NCBI GenBank assembly: GCA_016926135.1
Contig: JAFGPH010000065.1
Span: 1 to 8,144 of the forward strand
DNA length: 8,144 nucleotides
Direction of reading: 5' to 3'
From: Deltaproteobacteria bacterium
Lineage (GTDB): Bacteria > Desulfobacterota > DSM-4660 > Desulfatiglandales > HGW-15
A program made the translations under genes and the position numbers. Positions 1 through 5,660 of this stretch are shown piece after piece. The number at the start of each line of letters is the position of its first letter. Position 1 is the stretch's first letter. The notes beneath the pieces were generated by a model. It was not told the DNA's origin. It saw only the letters and a list, made by a program, of their open reading frames with translations, and did not search any database.

Positions 1-1088
1 CCCACCATCCCCGGGGTCATGGCGGCGATTCTCCCGATATCCAGGTTTTTGGTGACCGTGACCTTTTTGAGGTGCACCTTCAGGATGTCCTCCCTGCCCT
101 TTTTATCGGGACGGTCCACCAGGATGTGGCGGTCGAACCGGCCGGGCCGCAGGAGCGCGGGATCCAAAATTTCGGGCCGGTTGGTGGCCGCCAACAGGAT
201 GACGCCCACCTGGGGGTCGAATCCGTCCATCTCGACCAGGAGCTGATTGAGGGTCTGTTCCCTCTCGTCATGTCCTCCCATGCTGGCGAAGCCCCTTGCC
301 TTGCCGAGGGCATCCAGTTCATCGATGAAGATAATGCAGGGGGCCTTCTGCTTTGCCTGTACAAAGAGATCCCTCACCCTGGCCGCACCGAGCCCCACAA
401 ACATCTCCACGAATTCCGAGCCGCTGAGGCTGAAGAAGGGCACGTGGCTCTCTCCTGCAACGGCCTTGGCAAGCAGGGTCTTACCGGTGCCGGGAGGGCC
501 GACGAGAAGGATGCCCTTGGGCATCTTGCCTCCCAGTTCGGTGAACTTTTCAGGCTGCTTCAGGAATTCGATCACCTCCACAAGTTCCTGCTTCGCCTCA
601 TCCACCCCTGCCGCGTCCTCGAAGGCGACGTCCAGCTCGTTCTCCATGTAGATCTTGGCCTTGTTCTTCCCAAGGGTCATGAACCCGGCTTGGGAGCCCG
701 TCATGCGTTTCATCATGAAGTACCAGATCCCGATGAACAGGAAGATGGGGAAGACCCAGGAGAAGAGATCCCTCAGAAAGGTGGACTCGATCTGGCCCTT
801 GAAGGTCACGTGGTATTGCTCCAGAAGATTGGAGATGTCAGGGTCTACCCTTACGGTCTTGAAGGCCTCTGTCTTGCCCTGATCCGCGCCGTCCATCTTC
901 ATCTTGCCCTGGATCTGGTTGGACGTGATGGCCACCTCCGTCACCCTGTTTTCCTTGAGGAGCCTCAGGAACTCACTGTAGGGAACGGTCCGAATGGAAA
1001 GCGCCATCGACAGATAATTCTGGACGAGCAGGACCACCCACACACCCAGCAGCACATACCATACGGAAAACTTCTGATGTTTTTCCAC
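1..1088 (-). CDS. ftsH: ATP-dependent zinc metalloprotease FtsH (N-terminal 362 residues; 3' end outside window)
   Basis: FtsH is a hexameric membrane-anchored AAA+ protease that extracts and degrades membrane and short-lived cytosolic proteins. Seen here: TM1 at residues 9-26, a periplasmic domain at about 27-105, TM2 at about 109-126, then the AAA module. The AAA module has Walker A GPPGTGKT (197-204), the pore loop MFVGLG (229-234), Walker B IIFIDE (252-257) and the second region of homology TNRP...LLRPGRFDR with Arg fingers R314 and R317. The frame is open at the left edge, so the HEXXH zinc protease domain expected near residues 415-420 is not visible; the family is usually 600-650 residues. 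The start is GTG at 1088, chosen because AGGAGG lies 6 nt upstream. It begins 18 bp after the octaheme cytochrome gene, as the last visible gene of that operon. The variant [12 protein letters not shown] replaces the common IDEIDAVGRxRG. Identity is near certain; whether it is the housekeeping copy or a paralog is unknown. Confidence 0.97.
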   Translation of the reverse strand, partial: MEKHQKFSVWYVLLGVWVVLLVQNYLSMALSIRTVPYSEFLRLLKENRVTEVAITSNQIQGKMKMDGADQGKTEAFKTVRVDPDISNLLEQYHVTFKGQIESTFLRDLFSWVFPIFLFIGIWYFMMKRMTGSQAGFMTLGKNKAKIYMENELDVAFEDAAGVDEAKQELVEVIEFLKQPEKFTELGGKMPKGILLVGPPGTGKTLLAKAVAGESHVPFFSLSGSEFVEMFVGLGAARVRDLFVQAKQKAPCIIFIDELDALGKARGFASMGGHDEREQTLNQLLVEMDGFDPQVGVILLAATNRPEILDPALLRPGRFDRHILVDRPDKKGREDILKVHLKKVTVTKNLDIGRIAAMTPGMV

Positions 1089-1094
1089 CGTGGC

Positions 1095-1100
1095 CCTCCT
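1095..1100 (-). promoter_or_regulatory. Shine-Dalgarno site of ftsH
   Basis: On the minus strand AGGAGG lies 6 nt before the GTG at 1088, between the stop of the cytochrome gene (1107) and ftsH. It is a full-consensus site and fixes the non-ATG start of ftsH. Confidence 0.85.
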
Positions 1101-1106
1101 TACAGG

Positions 1107-2594
1107 CTACTTCCCGTTCAACTTGAATTCCAGCCAGTCTCTCATTTCCTGGATGTTCCGGGACATGCTCCACCGGCCCTTGGCAAAGACCCCGTAATCG
1201 GCACCCATCATGGCCGAGGCATACCGGGTCGAGTTGGCGAAGAAGAGCCAGTGCTCCACCCATTTTTTCTCGATCGCCTCATTGAAAATGCTGTCCTTTT
1301 CCGAGAGACCCCGGGCCGCACCCTGCCGGTACGCGGAGAGAAGCACCCCGGTGGCCGTCAGGGTCATCTCATTGGTGGTCTTCACGGCATGCTCGAAGCG
1401 GGCAAAGTGCCCCTGGACCCACTTTTCACTGTGGCAGGAGAGGCAGACCTTCTGCATGTTCCCCCTCCTCTCTTTCCGCTCCTTGTTCGTAATGAGGTGC
1501 CCGGCCGCCGGTTCGCCGGTGAGTTCCGTGGGCAGGGGGAGCCCTGCCTTGTTCCTGATGACGGAGGTGTCCGGGGATCTCGGGTGGGGGTGGGCGTAAA
1601 CGAGGCCGAATATGCGCCAGGGAAGCCGGTCGTTCATCCGATGGGTCCTCTCTGCCAGGACCTCTCCCTCCGGGGAGGTGAGCAGGCTCACGTGACAGGT
1701 GGCGCAGGTGGGCGCTGTCAAGTCGGCGCCGATTCTCCATGGAACGGCATCGAAGTTCCAGTTTTTGCCGAGGGAGTTGAAGAGGTTTCCATGCTTGCTT
1801 ACTTCATATACCTTGTAGGCCGGCACATCAGGGCCCTTGTGGCATTGGGCACAGGTGTAAGGTTTTCGGGCCATCTCCAGGGCGAACCGGTGACGTGTGT
1901 GGCATGCGCTGCAGGACCCTTTACTCCCGTCGGGGTTGATGCGTCCCACGCCCTGATTCGGCCACCCGGAGAGCACCGGGAAGACCATCTCCCCGTAGTC
2001 CGTCTCCCGGGTCTCCATGCGTCTGATGCCGATCCTGGTGCCGTGGCAGTGAAGGCAGGAATCGGCCATGGACTCGGGGTCGGGATCCCTGAGCGTGACC
2101 CTGTCCTCTTTCAACACCTGGACGCCTGTGACCGACCGGGCAAGATCGAGGTAGACGGCATTTTGCATGAGGTTCCCGTAAGCGTGGGACATCAGGTTCT
2201 GACCGTACTGTTCCACCTCTGCAGGATGGCAGAGGGCACAGTCCCTGGGGCTCACCACCGTGTGGACCCGGAAGCCGTTGTGCTCAAAGCTGGCCTTGCG
2301 ATCCTGGGATTGGCCCGTATGACATTCGGCACATCCTACCACCACCTCGGTCAACTCGGAAGGAATCCCGGTGAAGGAAACCCGTCGCTCCCTCTCTTTG
2401 ACGTCCCTGGCCGCAGCCGGGGTCACACGGGACATGCGGCTCTTCCTCCACTCTTCTACGATGCCGGGGTGGATGGAGGAGTGGCATTCAATGCAGGAGG
2501 CCGTAGCTTCGCTGACCCTGACCTCCGCCGGGGTGGATGCAGGCACGAGCAGCAAAGTCAGTAAGAGGAGCATGCAAAGGGGATGCTTTCTCAT
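1107..2594 (-). CDS. Hydroxylamine oxidoreductase-like octaheme cytochrome c, exported
   Basis: A 495-residue periplasmic multiheme cytochrome. A Sec signal peptide (hydrophobic 7-19, likely cleavage after A23 in STPA) is followed by exactly eight CXXCH motifs at C34, C88, C119, C180, C228, C248, C297 and C384, then a 107-residue helical tail. The number, spacing and long cysteine-free C-terminal helical region match the HAO-type octaheme family, whose members oxidise hydroxylamine or hydrazine, or reduce nitrite or hydroxylamine to ammonium. No CXXCK motif is present, which argues against NrfA. The tail contains MMGADYGVF with Y467, a possible counterpart of the tyrosine that cross-links to the P460 heme in oxidative HAO; an alignment is needed to settle this. 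ATG at 2594 has GAGG 6 nt upstream and starts 11 bp after the HEAT gene. No NapC/NirT-type quinol partner is adjacent. The octaheme HAO-like call is firm; the direction of reaction is not. Confidence 0.88.
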   Translation of the reverse strand: MRKHPLCMLLLLTLLLVPASTPAEVRVSEATASCIECHSSIHPGIVEEWRKSRMSRVTPAAARDVKERERRVSFTGIPSELTEVVVGCAECHTGQSQDRKASFEHNGFRVHTVVSPRDCALCHPAEVEQYGQNLMSHAYGNLMQNAVYLDLARSVTGVQVLKEDRVTLRDPDPESMADSCLHCHGTRIGIRRMETRETDYGEMVFPVLSGWPNQGVGRINPDGSKGSCSACHTRHRFALEMARKPYTCAQCHKGPDVPAYKVYEVSKHGNLFNSLGKNWNFDAVPWRIGADLTAPTCATCHVSLLTSPEGEVLAERTHRMNDRLPWRIFGLVYAHPHPRSPDTSVIRNKAGLPLPTELTGEPAAGHLITNKERKERRGNMQKVCLSCHSEKWVQGHFARFEHAVKTTNEMTLTATGVLLSAYRQGAARGLSEKDSIFNEAIEKKWVEHWLFFANSTRYASAMMGADYGVFAKGRWSMSRNIQEMRDWLEFKLNGK

Positions 2595-2605
2595 GGTTCA
2601 CCTCT

Positions 2606-3301
2606 TCAACCTATTTTGCCGAGGGCTTCGGCGGCGGCGTCCATCACCCGTCGTCGGCTGCCCGCCCGTTCCATGATTCCATCGTATTCGGCATCGTCCG
2701 TGAGGAGCCCTTCCAGGGCGTGGCGGGCCCCCGGTTCGCGGAATTCGCCGAGCCGCTCAGCGGCAAGGCCCCGAACGGCGGCATCCCCGGATCCCAGGTA
2801 GTGGAGGAGATGGGGAGACGCCTCCCTCAACCGCTCGGGCCTGACCCGAAATAGCCTTCCGATGGCCCAGAGGAGTCCCCGCTGCAGCAGCTGGTGTTCA
2901 AGGTAGTTGGCGTCCTGCCGGGTATAGGAAACCAAGATGTGGGTGTATTCCCCAGCCAGACCCTCATGTTGCGCCAGGATCTCCCCCATGGCCTCCGGGA
3001 ACCCCCACCCGATGCCCCCGGATTCATCGTTGAGGTTCCACATGAGCCTCCGGACCACGTTTCGGGCCTCCTCCATGTCCTGGTCCGCCAGCCTTGCCGC
3101 CATGTTTCCCATCAGGGTGACCGCCCGGAGCTTGATTTTGTCGTTACCGTGGTAGAGAAGAGGGAAGAGGGCGTTAATCACCTGGATCGGGGCCAACTGC
3201 GAGAAGACCTTGCCTGACGTGTCAACATCGGCCGACTCCAGCCAGTCCACAACTCTCTTTTTCACGGCTCGGGGGGCCCGATCCACTGTGTCCACCGTCA
3301 C
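2606..3301 (-). CDS. HEAT-repeat protein, DVU0298-like
   Basis: A soluble 231-residue all-helical protein without signal peptide or membrane segment. Helical pairs typical of HEAT/armadillo repeats occur around 35-70 (LAPIQVINALFPLL...IKLRAVTLMGNMAARL) and 150-200 (LLHYLGSGDAAVRGLAAERLGEF...ARHALEGLL). Between them is the distinctive segment NDESGGIGWGFPEAMGE (91-107), which I associate with the DVU0298-type family of sulfate reducers; that name comes from memory of the family, not a search. HEAT proteins are usually scaffolds or bind partner proteins, and no catalytic residues are evident. The annotated start is GTG at 3301, 13 bp after the diiron gene stop, but it has no good Shine-Dalgarno. 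In-frame GTGs at 3295 and 3286 are alternatives, and 3286 has GGTGG 5 nt upstream. Its last codons carry the ribosome site of the cytochrome gene. A role in maturing or protecting its operon partners is only conjecture. Confidence 0.8.
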   Translation of the reverse strand: MTVDTVDRAPRAVKKRVVDWLESADVDTSGKVFSQLAPIQVINALFPLLYHGNDKIKLRAVTLMGNMAARLADQDMEEARNVVRRLMWNLNDESGGIGWGFPEAMGEILAQHEGLAGEYTHILVSYTRQDANYLEHQLLQRGLLWAIGRLFRVRPERLREASPHLLHYLGSGDAAVRGLAAERLGEFREPGARHALEGLLTDDAEYDGIMERAGSRRRVMDAAAEALGKIG

Positions 3302-3314
3302 CGGAGTTTCGCCG

Positions 3315-3821
3315 TTAGCCCTTCAGCGAGCTCAGCTTGCCGGCCAGGAGCCTGATGTGGGACATCTCTTCCTTGATGATGCCGTCCACACGATCCTTGC
3401 CCAGGTGCTTGGGCACCAGTTCCTTCAGCCCCAGGTAAAAAACGACGGAATCCTTTTCGAGATCGATGGCGGCCCTCAGGGCCTTTGAGGTTCCTTCCGC
3501 TCCCGAAGCATCCTCGGCCAGGGCAAAGGCATCCCTGGCCTTGTCATCGATGACACTGACCCCCGCCAGGGCCTGCAGATACTGGGAGCTTTCGTCCTCC
3601 GGGTCGAAAATCACCGGAGCCCGCTCCTCATCCGAGAGGCCGGACTTCATGGAACTGAATACCTTTTCGTGCTCCCTTTCCATGGATGCGAGGTCCAGGA
3701 AAAACCGGTTCATTTCCGGGTCGGCGGTCTTCGATGCAAGGCGATTGTAAAAGTCGGACCCGTTTCGCTCGATCTGCTCGGCGATTCGGAGGATCTCCTC
3801 CGCATTGAAATTGTATGCCAT
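3315..3821 (-). CDS. Ferritin-like diiron protein (rubrerythrin type, no rubredoxin domain)
   Basis: A 168-residue four-helix-bundle protein of the rubrerythrin/COG1633 type. The two half-bundles each carry the expected pattern: E18 with Y25 (E plus 7) and E48-x-x-H51 in the first, E122 with Y129 and E152-x-x-H155 in the second. These are the likely diiron ligands. The C-terminal CxxC rubredoxin domain of classical rubrerythrin is absent, and no cysteine is seen anywhere, so electrons for peroxide reduction would have to come from a separate partner. The acidic linker at 62-80 (SDEERAPVIFDPEDES) separates the halves. Family members typically reduce hydrogen peroxide or store or sense iron in anaerobes. 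ATG at 3821 has AGGAG 10 nt upstream and sits about 37 nt after the predicted transcription start of a strong promoter. It is the first gene of the operon that continues to ftsH. The fold is confident; the exact activity is not. Confidence 0.88.
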   Translation of the reverse strand: MAYNFNAEEILRIAEQIERNGSDFYNRLASKTADPEMNRFFLDLASMEREHEKVFSSMKSGLSDEERAPVIFDPEDESSQYLQALAGVSVIDDKARDAFALAEDASGAEGTSKALRAAIDLEKDSVVFYLGLKELVPKHLGKDRVDGIIKEEMSHIRLLAGKLSSLKG

Positions 3822-3864
3822 GTCCGTCTCACTCCTGTTTCAAAGGACTAAGAATATCAAACCC

Positions 3865-3893
3865 ATATTAAGAACACCACGCTTCAATGTCAA
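3865..3893 (-). promoter_or_regulatory. Sigma-70-type promoter of the diiron/HEAT/octaheme/ftsH operon
   Basis: On the minus strand the -35 box TTGACA (3893-3888, 6/6) is followed by a 17-bp spacer and the -10 box TAATAT (3870-3865, 4/6). The predicted start of transcription is near 3858, giving a leader of about 37 nt before the ATG at 3821. Position, spacing and strand fit the four-gene leftward operon. Confidence 0.72.
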
Positions 3894-3894
3894 G

Positions 3895-3906
3895 GCGCAT
3901 ATGGGC
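3895..3906. promoter_or_regulatory. Quasi-palindrome between divergent -35 boxes (possible operator)
   Basis: GCGCATATGGGC is symmetric except for one mismatched pair (3897/3904) and lies between the back-to-back -35 boxes at 3888-3893 and 3916-3921. Its right half, ATATGGG (3899-3905), is also the exact reverse complement of CCCATAT at 3862-3868, which overlaps the leftward -10 box. A regulator bound here could affect both transcription units. No known operator consensus was recognised, so this is a structural observation only. Confidence 0.3.
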
Positions 3907-3915
3907 TTCTCCTGC

Positions 3916-3944
3916 TTGACAGGTTCCGGGGCAGCCCCTATCCT
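3916..3944 (+). promoter_or_regulatory. Sigma-70-type promoter of the amino-acid importer/MATE unit
   Basis: The -35 box TTGACA (3916-3921, 6/6), a 17-bp spacer and the -10 box TATCCT (3939-3944, 4/6) lie on the plus strand just before the first permease. The predicted transcription start is near 3951, only about 2 nt before the first ATG of that gene (3953). This bears on which start codon is used. Confidence 0.6.
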
Positions 3945-3952
3945 ATGTTTCG

Positions 3953-4774
3953 ATGAACCCTTCGGATTCCAGACCCATGACCCGATTTCGATCACTGGGT
4001 CGCTCCCGCACGATGGCCGTGGGCAAAACGGTCCTCGCACTTCTGGCTGTGGGTTTCATCCTCTTCAGCGGGACGGAGCGACTCGGCTATCACTGGCAGT
4101 GGTACCGGGTGCCGCAATACCTTGTGGGCGCAATGGATGGCGGGCTCGTCATGGGACCCCTTCTGAAGGGTCTTGTGGTGACCCTCCAGATCACCGGCCT
4201 CAGCCTCGTTCTTTCTCTGGTTCTGGGCCTGGTTTCAGCCCTCTTCAGGCTCTCCGGGTCCGTTGTGGCGAGGGCGGTGAGCCGGGCCTACCTGGAAACG
4301 ATCCGGAACACGCCCCTGCTGGTCCAGATCTTCTTCCTCTATTTCGTGGCTTCGCCCGTGCTGGGCATGGGCCGTTTCGCGTCAGCCATCCTGGCACTCA
4401 GCCTCTTCGAGGGGGCGTATATCTCCGAGATCATCCGCGCGGGGATCCTCTCCGTGCCAAAGGGACAGTGGGATGCGGCCTTCAGCATCGGCATGGGACG
4501 GCTCGACGCCTATCGCTCGGTCATCCTTCCACAGGCTGTCCGGCACGCGTTGCCGCCCCTGACAGGTCAGGCCGTATCCCTGATCAAGGACTCCGCCCTG
4601 GTGAGCACCATCGCCGTCTACGACCTCACCATGCAGGCCCAGGCCATCATCGCGGAGACCTATCTGACCTTTGAGCTCTGGTTTACGGTTGCGGCCGTCT
4701 ATCTCATCATGACCCTGAGCCTCTCCATGGCTGCCTCTTTCATGGAGAGACGGTTTCGCATGAAGGGAACTTAG
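3953..4774 (+). CDS. Polar amino-acid ABC transporter permease 1 (HisM/GlnP type)
   Basis: A 273-residue inner-membrane subunit of an amino-acid importer. Hydrophobic segments lie at about 24-40, 70-97, 121-139, 141-158 and 241-262. RNTPLLVQIFFLYF (118-131) is a hallmark of the His/Glu/Gln/Arg permease family. EGAYISEIIRAG...PKGQWDAAFSIGM (153-181) is the cytoplasmic EAA-type loop that docks the ATPase. A periplasmic loop after TM1 carries WQWYRVPQYL (48-57), which recurs in modified form in the second permease, so the pair are paralogs that probably form a heterodimer. The start is uncertain: ATG 3953 lacks a ribosome site and lies about 2 nt after the predicted transcription start. In-frame ATGs at 3977 and 4013 would still leave TM1 intact but have weak or no ribosome sites. 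Family assignment is very secure; substrate is not determined. Confidence 0.93.
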   Translation: MNPSDSRPMTRFRSLGRSRTMAVGKTVLALLAVGFILFSGTERLGYHWQWYRVPQYLVGAMDGGLVMGPLLKGLVVTLQITGLSLVLSLVLGLVSALFRLSGSVVARAVSRAYLETIRNTPLLVQIFFLYFVASPVLGMGRFASAILALSLFEGAYISEIIRAGILSVPKGQWDAAFSIGMGRLDAYRSVILPQAVRHALPPLTGQAVSLIKDSALVSTIAVYDLTMQAQAIIAETYLTFELWFTVAAVYLIMTLSLSMAASFMERRFRMKGT

Positions 4775-4791
4775 GGCGGAAAGGAGATGAC

Positions 4792-5622
4792 ATGCACTCA
4801 GGGGGGAAGGGATTGTGGGTTGCGGCGCTGGCAGGCCTTCTGGTTCTCCTTGGCCCGACGGCCATGGCGGGCAAGGTACAGCAGGAGCTAGTGCAGGAAA
4901 GCATGATCGAGCAGGTTCTGAGAAGGGGAGTCCTGAAGGTGGGGACGTCCACATTCGTTCCATGGGCCATGAAGGACAAGACGGGCAGGCTGATCGGTTT
5001 CGAGATCGACGTGGCGACAAGGCTCGCCCAGGACATGGGGATGAAGGCGGAGTTCGTGCCCACCAAATGGGCAGGCATCATCCCGGCCCTTCTCACGGGA
5101 AAATTCGATATCATCATAGGGGGGATGGGCATCCGGCCGGACCGCAACCTGAAGGTCAACTTCAGCATCCCCTATGACCACACGGGCATGGCCATCGTGG
5201 CCCACAAAGGGATGGCCGGGAGTTTCAGGACCCTCCAGGATTTCGATCGGCGCGAGATCTCTATAGCCGCCAGGTTGGGCTCTACTGCGGTGACCGCAGC
5301 AAAGCGATTTATGCCCAGGGCCCAGTTGCGGCTTTTTGACGAAGAAGCCCAGGCCTACCAGGAACTCCTGAACGGCAGGGTCCACGCGGTGGTCGGGTCC
5401 GCCCCCACGCCCGCCTTCCAGGCCTTGAAGCATCCGGAAAAGCTTTTCCTGCCTATCAAGGAGACCTTCACCAGGGAACCCATAGGCTTTGCGGTACGCA
5501 AGGGTGACTTCGACTCCCTCAACTACCTGGACAACTGGATCCGGGTCGTGGAGGCGGAGGGCTGGCTGAGGGAACGGAAGCGCTACTGGTTTGAAACGAG
5601 GGAGTGGGAGAACCGGCTTTAG
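4792..5622 (+). CDS. Periplasmic amino-acid-type substrate-binding protein (SBP family 3)
   Basis: A 276-residue exported binding protein that would deliver ligand to the flanking permeases. It has a Sec signal peptide with core at 8-20 and likely cleavage after A26 (TAMA). The mature part shows the family-3 landmarks: GVLKVGTSTFVPWAM (46-60), GFEIDVATRLAQ (69-80), GGMGIRPDR (110-118) and the hinge-proximal GST (163-165). R118 and T165 align with the residues that hold the ligand carboxylate in LAO/GlnH-type proteins. The usual DAVVxDxP motif is replaced by HAVVGSAP (198-205), so the Asp that normally binds the ligand ammonium group is Ser203, and the first Asp is His198. AAGGAG lies 5 nt before ATG 4792, and the gene starts 17 bp after permease 1. 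It is clearly an SBP_bac_3 member. The ligand may not be a standard alpha-amino acid, which is an inference. Confidence 0.93.
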   Translation: MHSGGKGLWVAALAGLLVLLGPTAMAGKVQQELVQESMIEQVLRRGVLKVGTSTFVPWAMKDKTGRLIGFEIDVATRLAQDMGMKAEFVPTKWAGIIPALLTGKFDIIIGGMGIRPDRNLKVNFSIPYDHTGMAIVAHKGMAGSFRTLQDFDRREISIAARLGSTAVTAAKRFMPRAQLRLFDEEAQAYQELLNGRVHAVVGSAPTPAFQALKHPEKLFLPIKETFTREPIGFAVRKGDFDSLNYLDNWIRVVEAEGWLRERKRYWFETREWENRL

Positions 5623-5624
5623 AC

Positions 5625-5660
5625 TGGAGTGATGGAGTACTGGAGTAATGGAGTGATGGT
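5625..5660 (+). repeat. Tandem 8-bp repeat (TGGAGTNN, four units plus partial)
   Basis: Four consecutive octamers begin TGGAGT and differ only in the last two bases: GA (5625-5632), AC (5633-5640), AA (5641-5648) and GA (5649-5656). A partial TGGT follows. The array begins 3 bp after the stop of the binding-protein gene and covers every candidate start of the second permease. Each unit supplies a GGAG Shine-Dalgarno-like core, and the GA/AA endings create ATG codons at the unit junctions. The 8-bp unit is not a multiple of three. Confidence 0.9.

Noticed and set aside
72..2564. Very long plus-strand open frame (830 codons) antisense to ftsH and the octaheme gene
   Set aside because: It lies opposite two genes with unmistakable motifs (Walker A/B, eight CXXCH). 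It has no domain-like composition of its own, is rich in His/Gly/Pro/Leu, and is the stop-poor shadow expected in GC-rich DNA.
1107..2594. NrfA-type pentaheme nitrite reductase
   Set aside because: There are eight CXXCH motifs and no CXXCK, which fits the octaheme HAO family and not NrfA.
3805..4674. Plus-strand frame of 289 codons overlapping permease 1
   Set aside because: It begins inside the divergent diiron gene and crosses the promoter region. Its Gly/Pro/Arg-rich translation is an out-of-frame reading of the permease.
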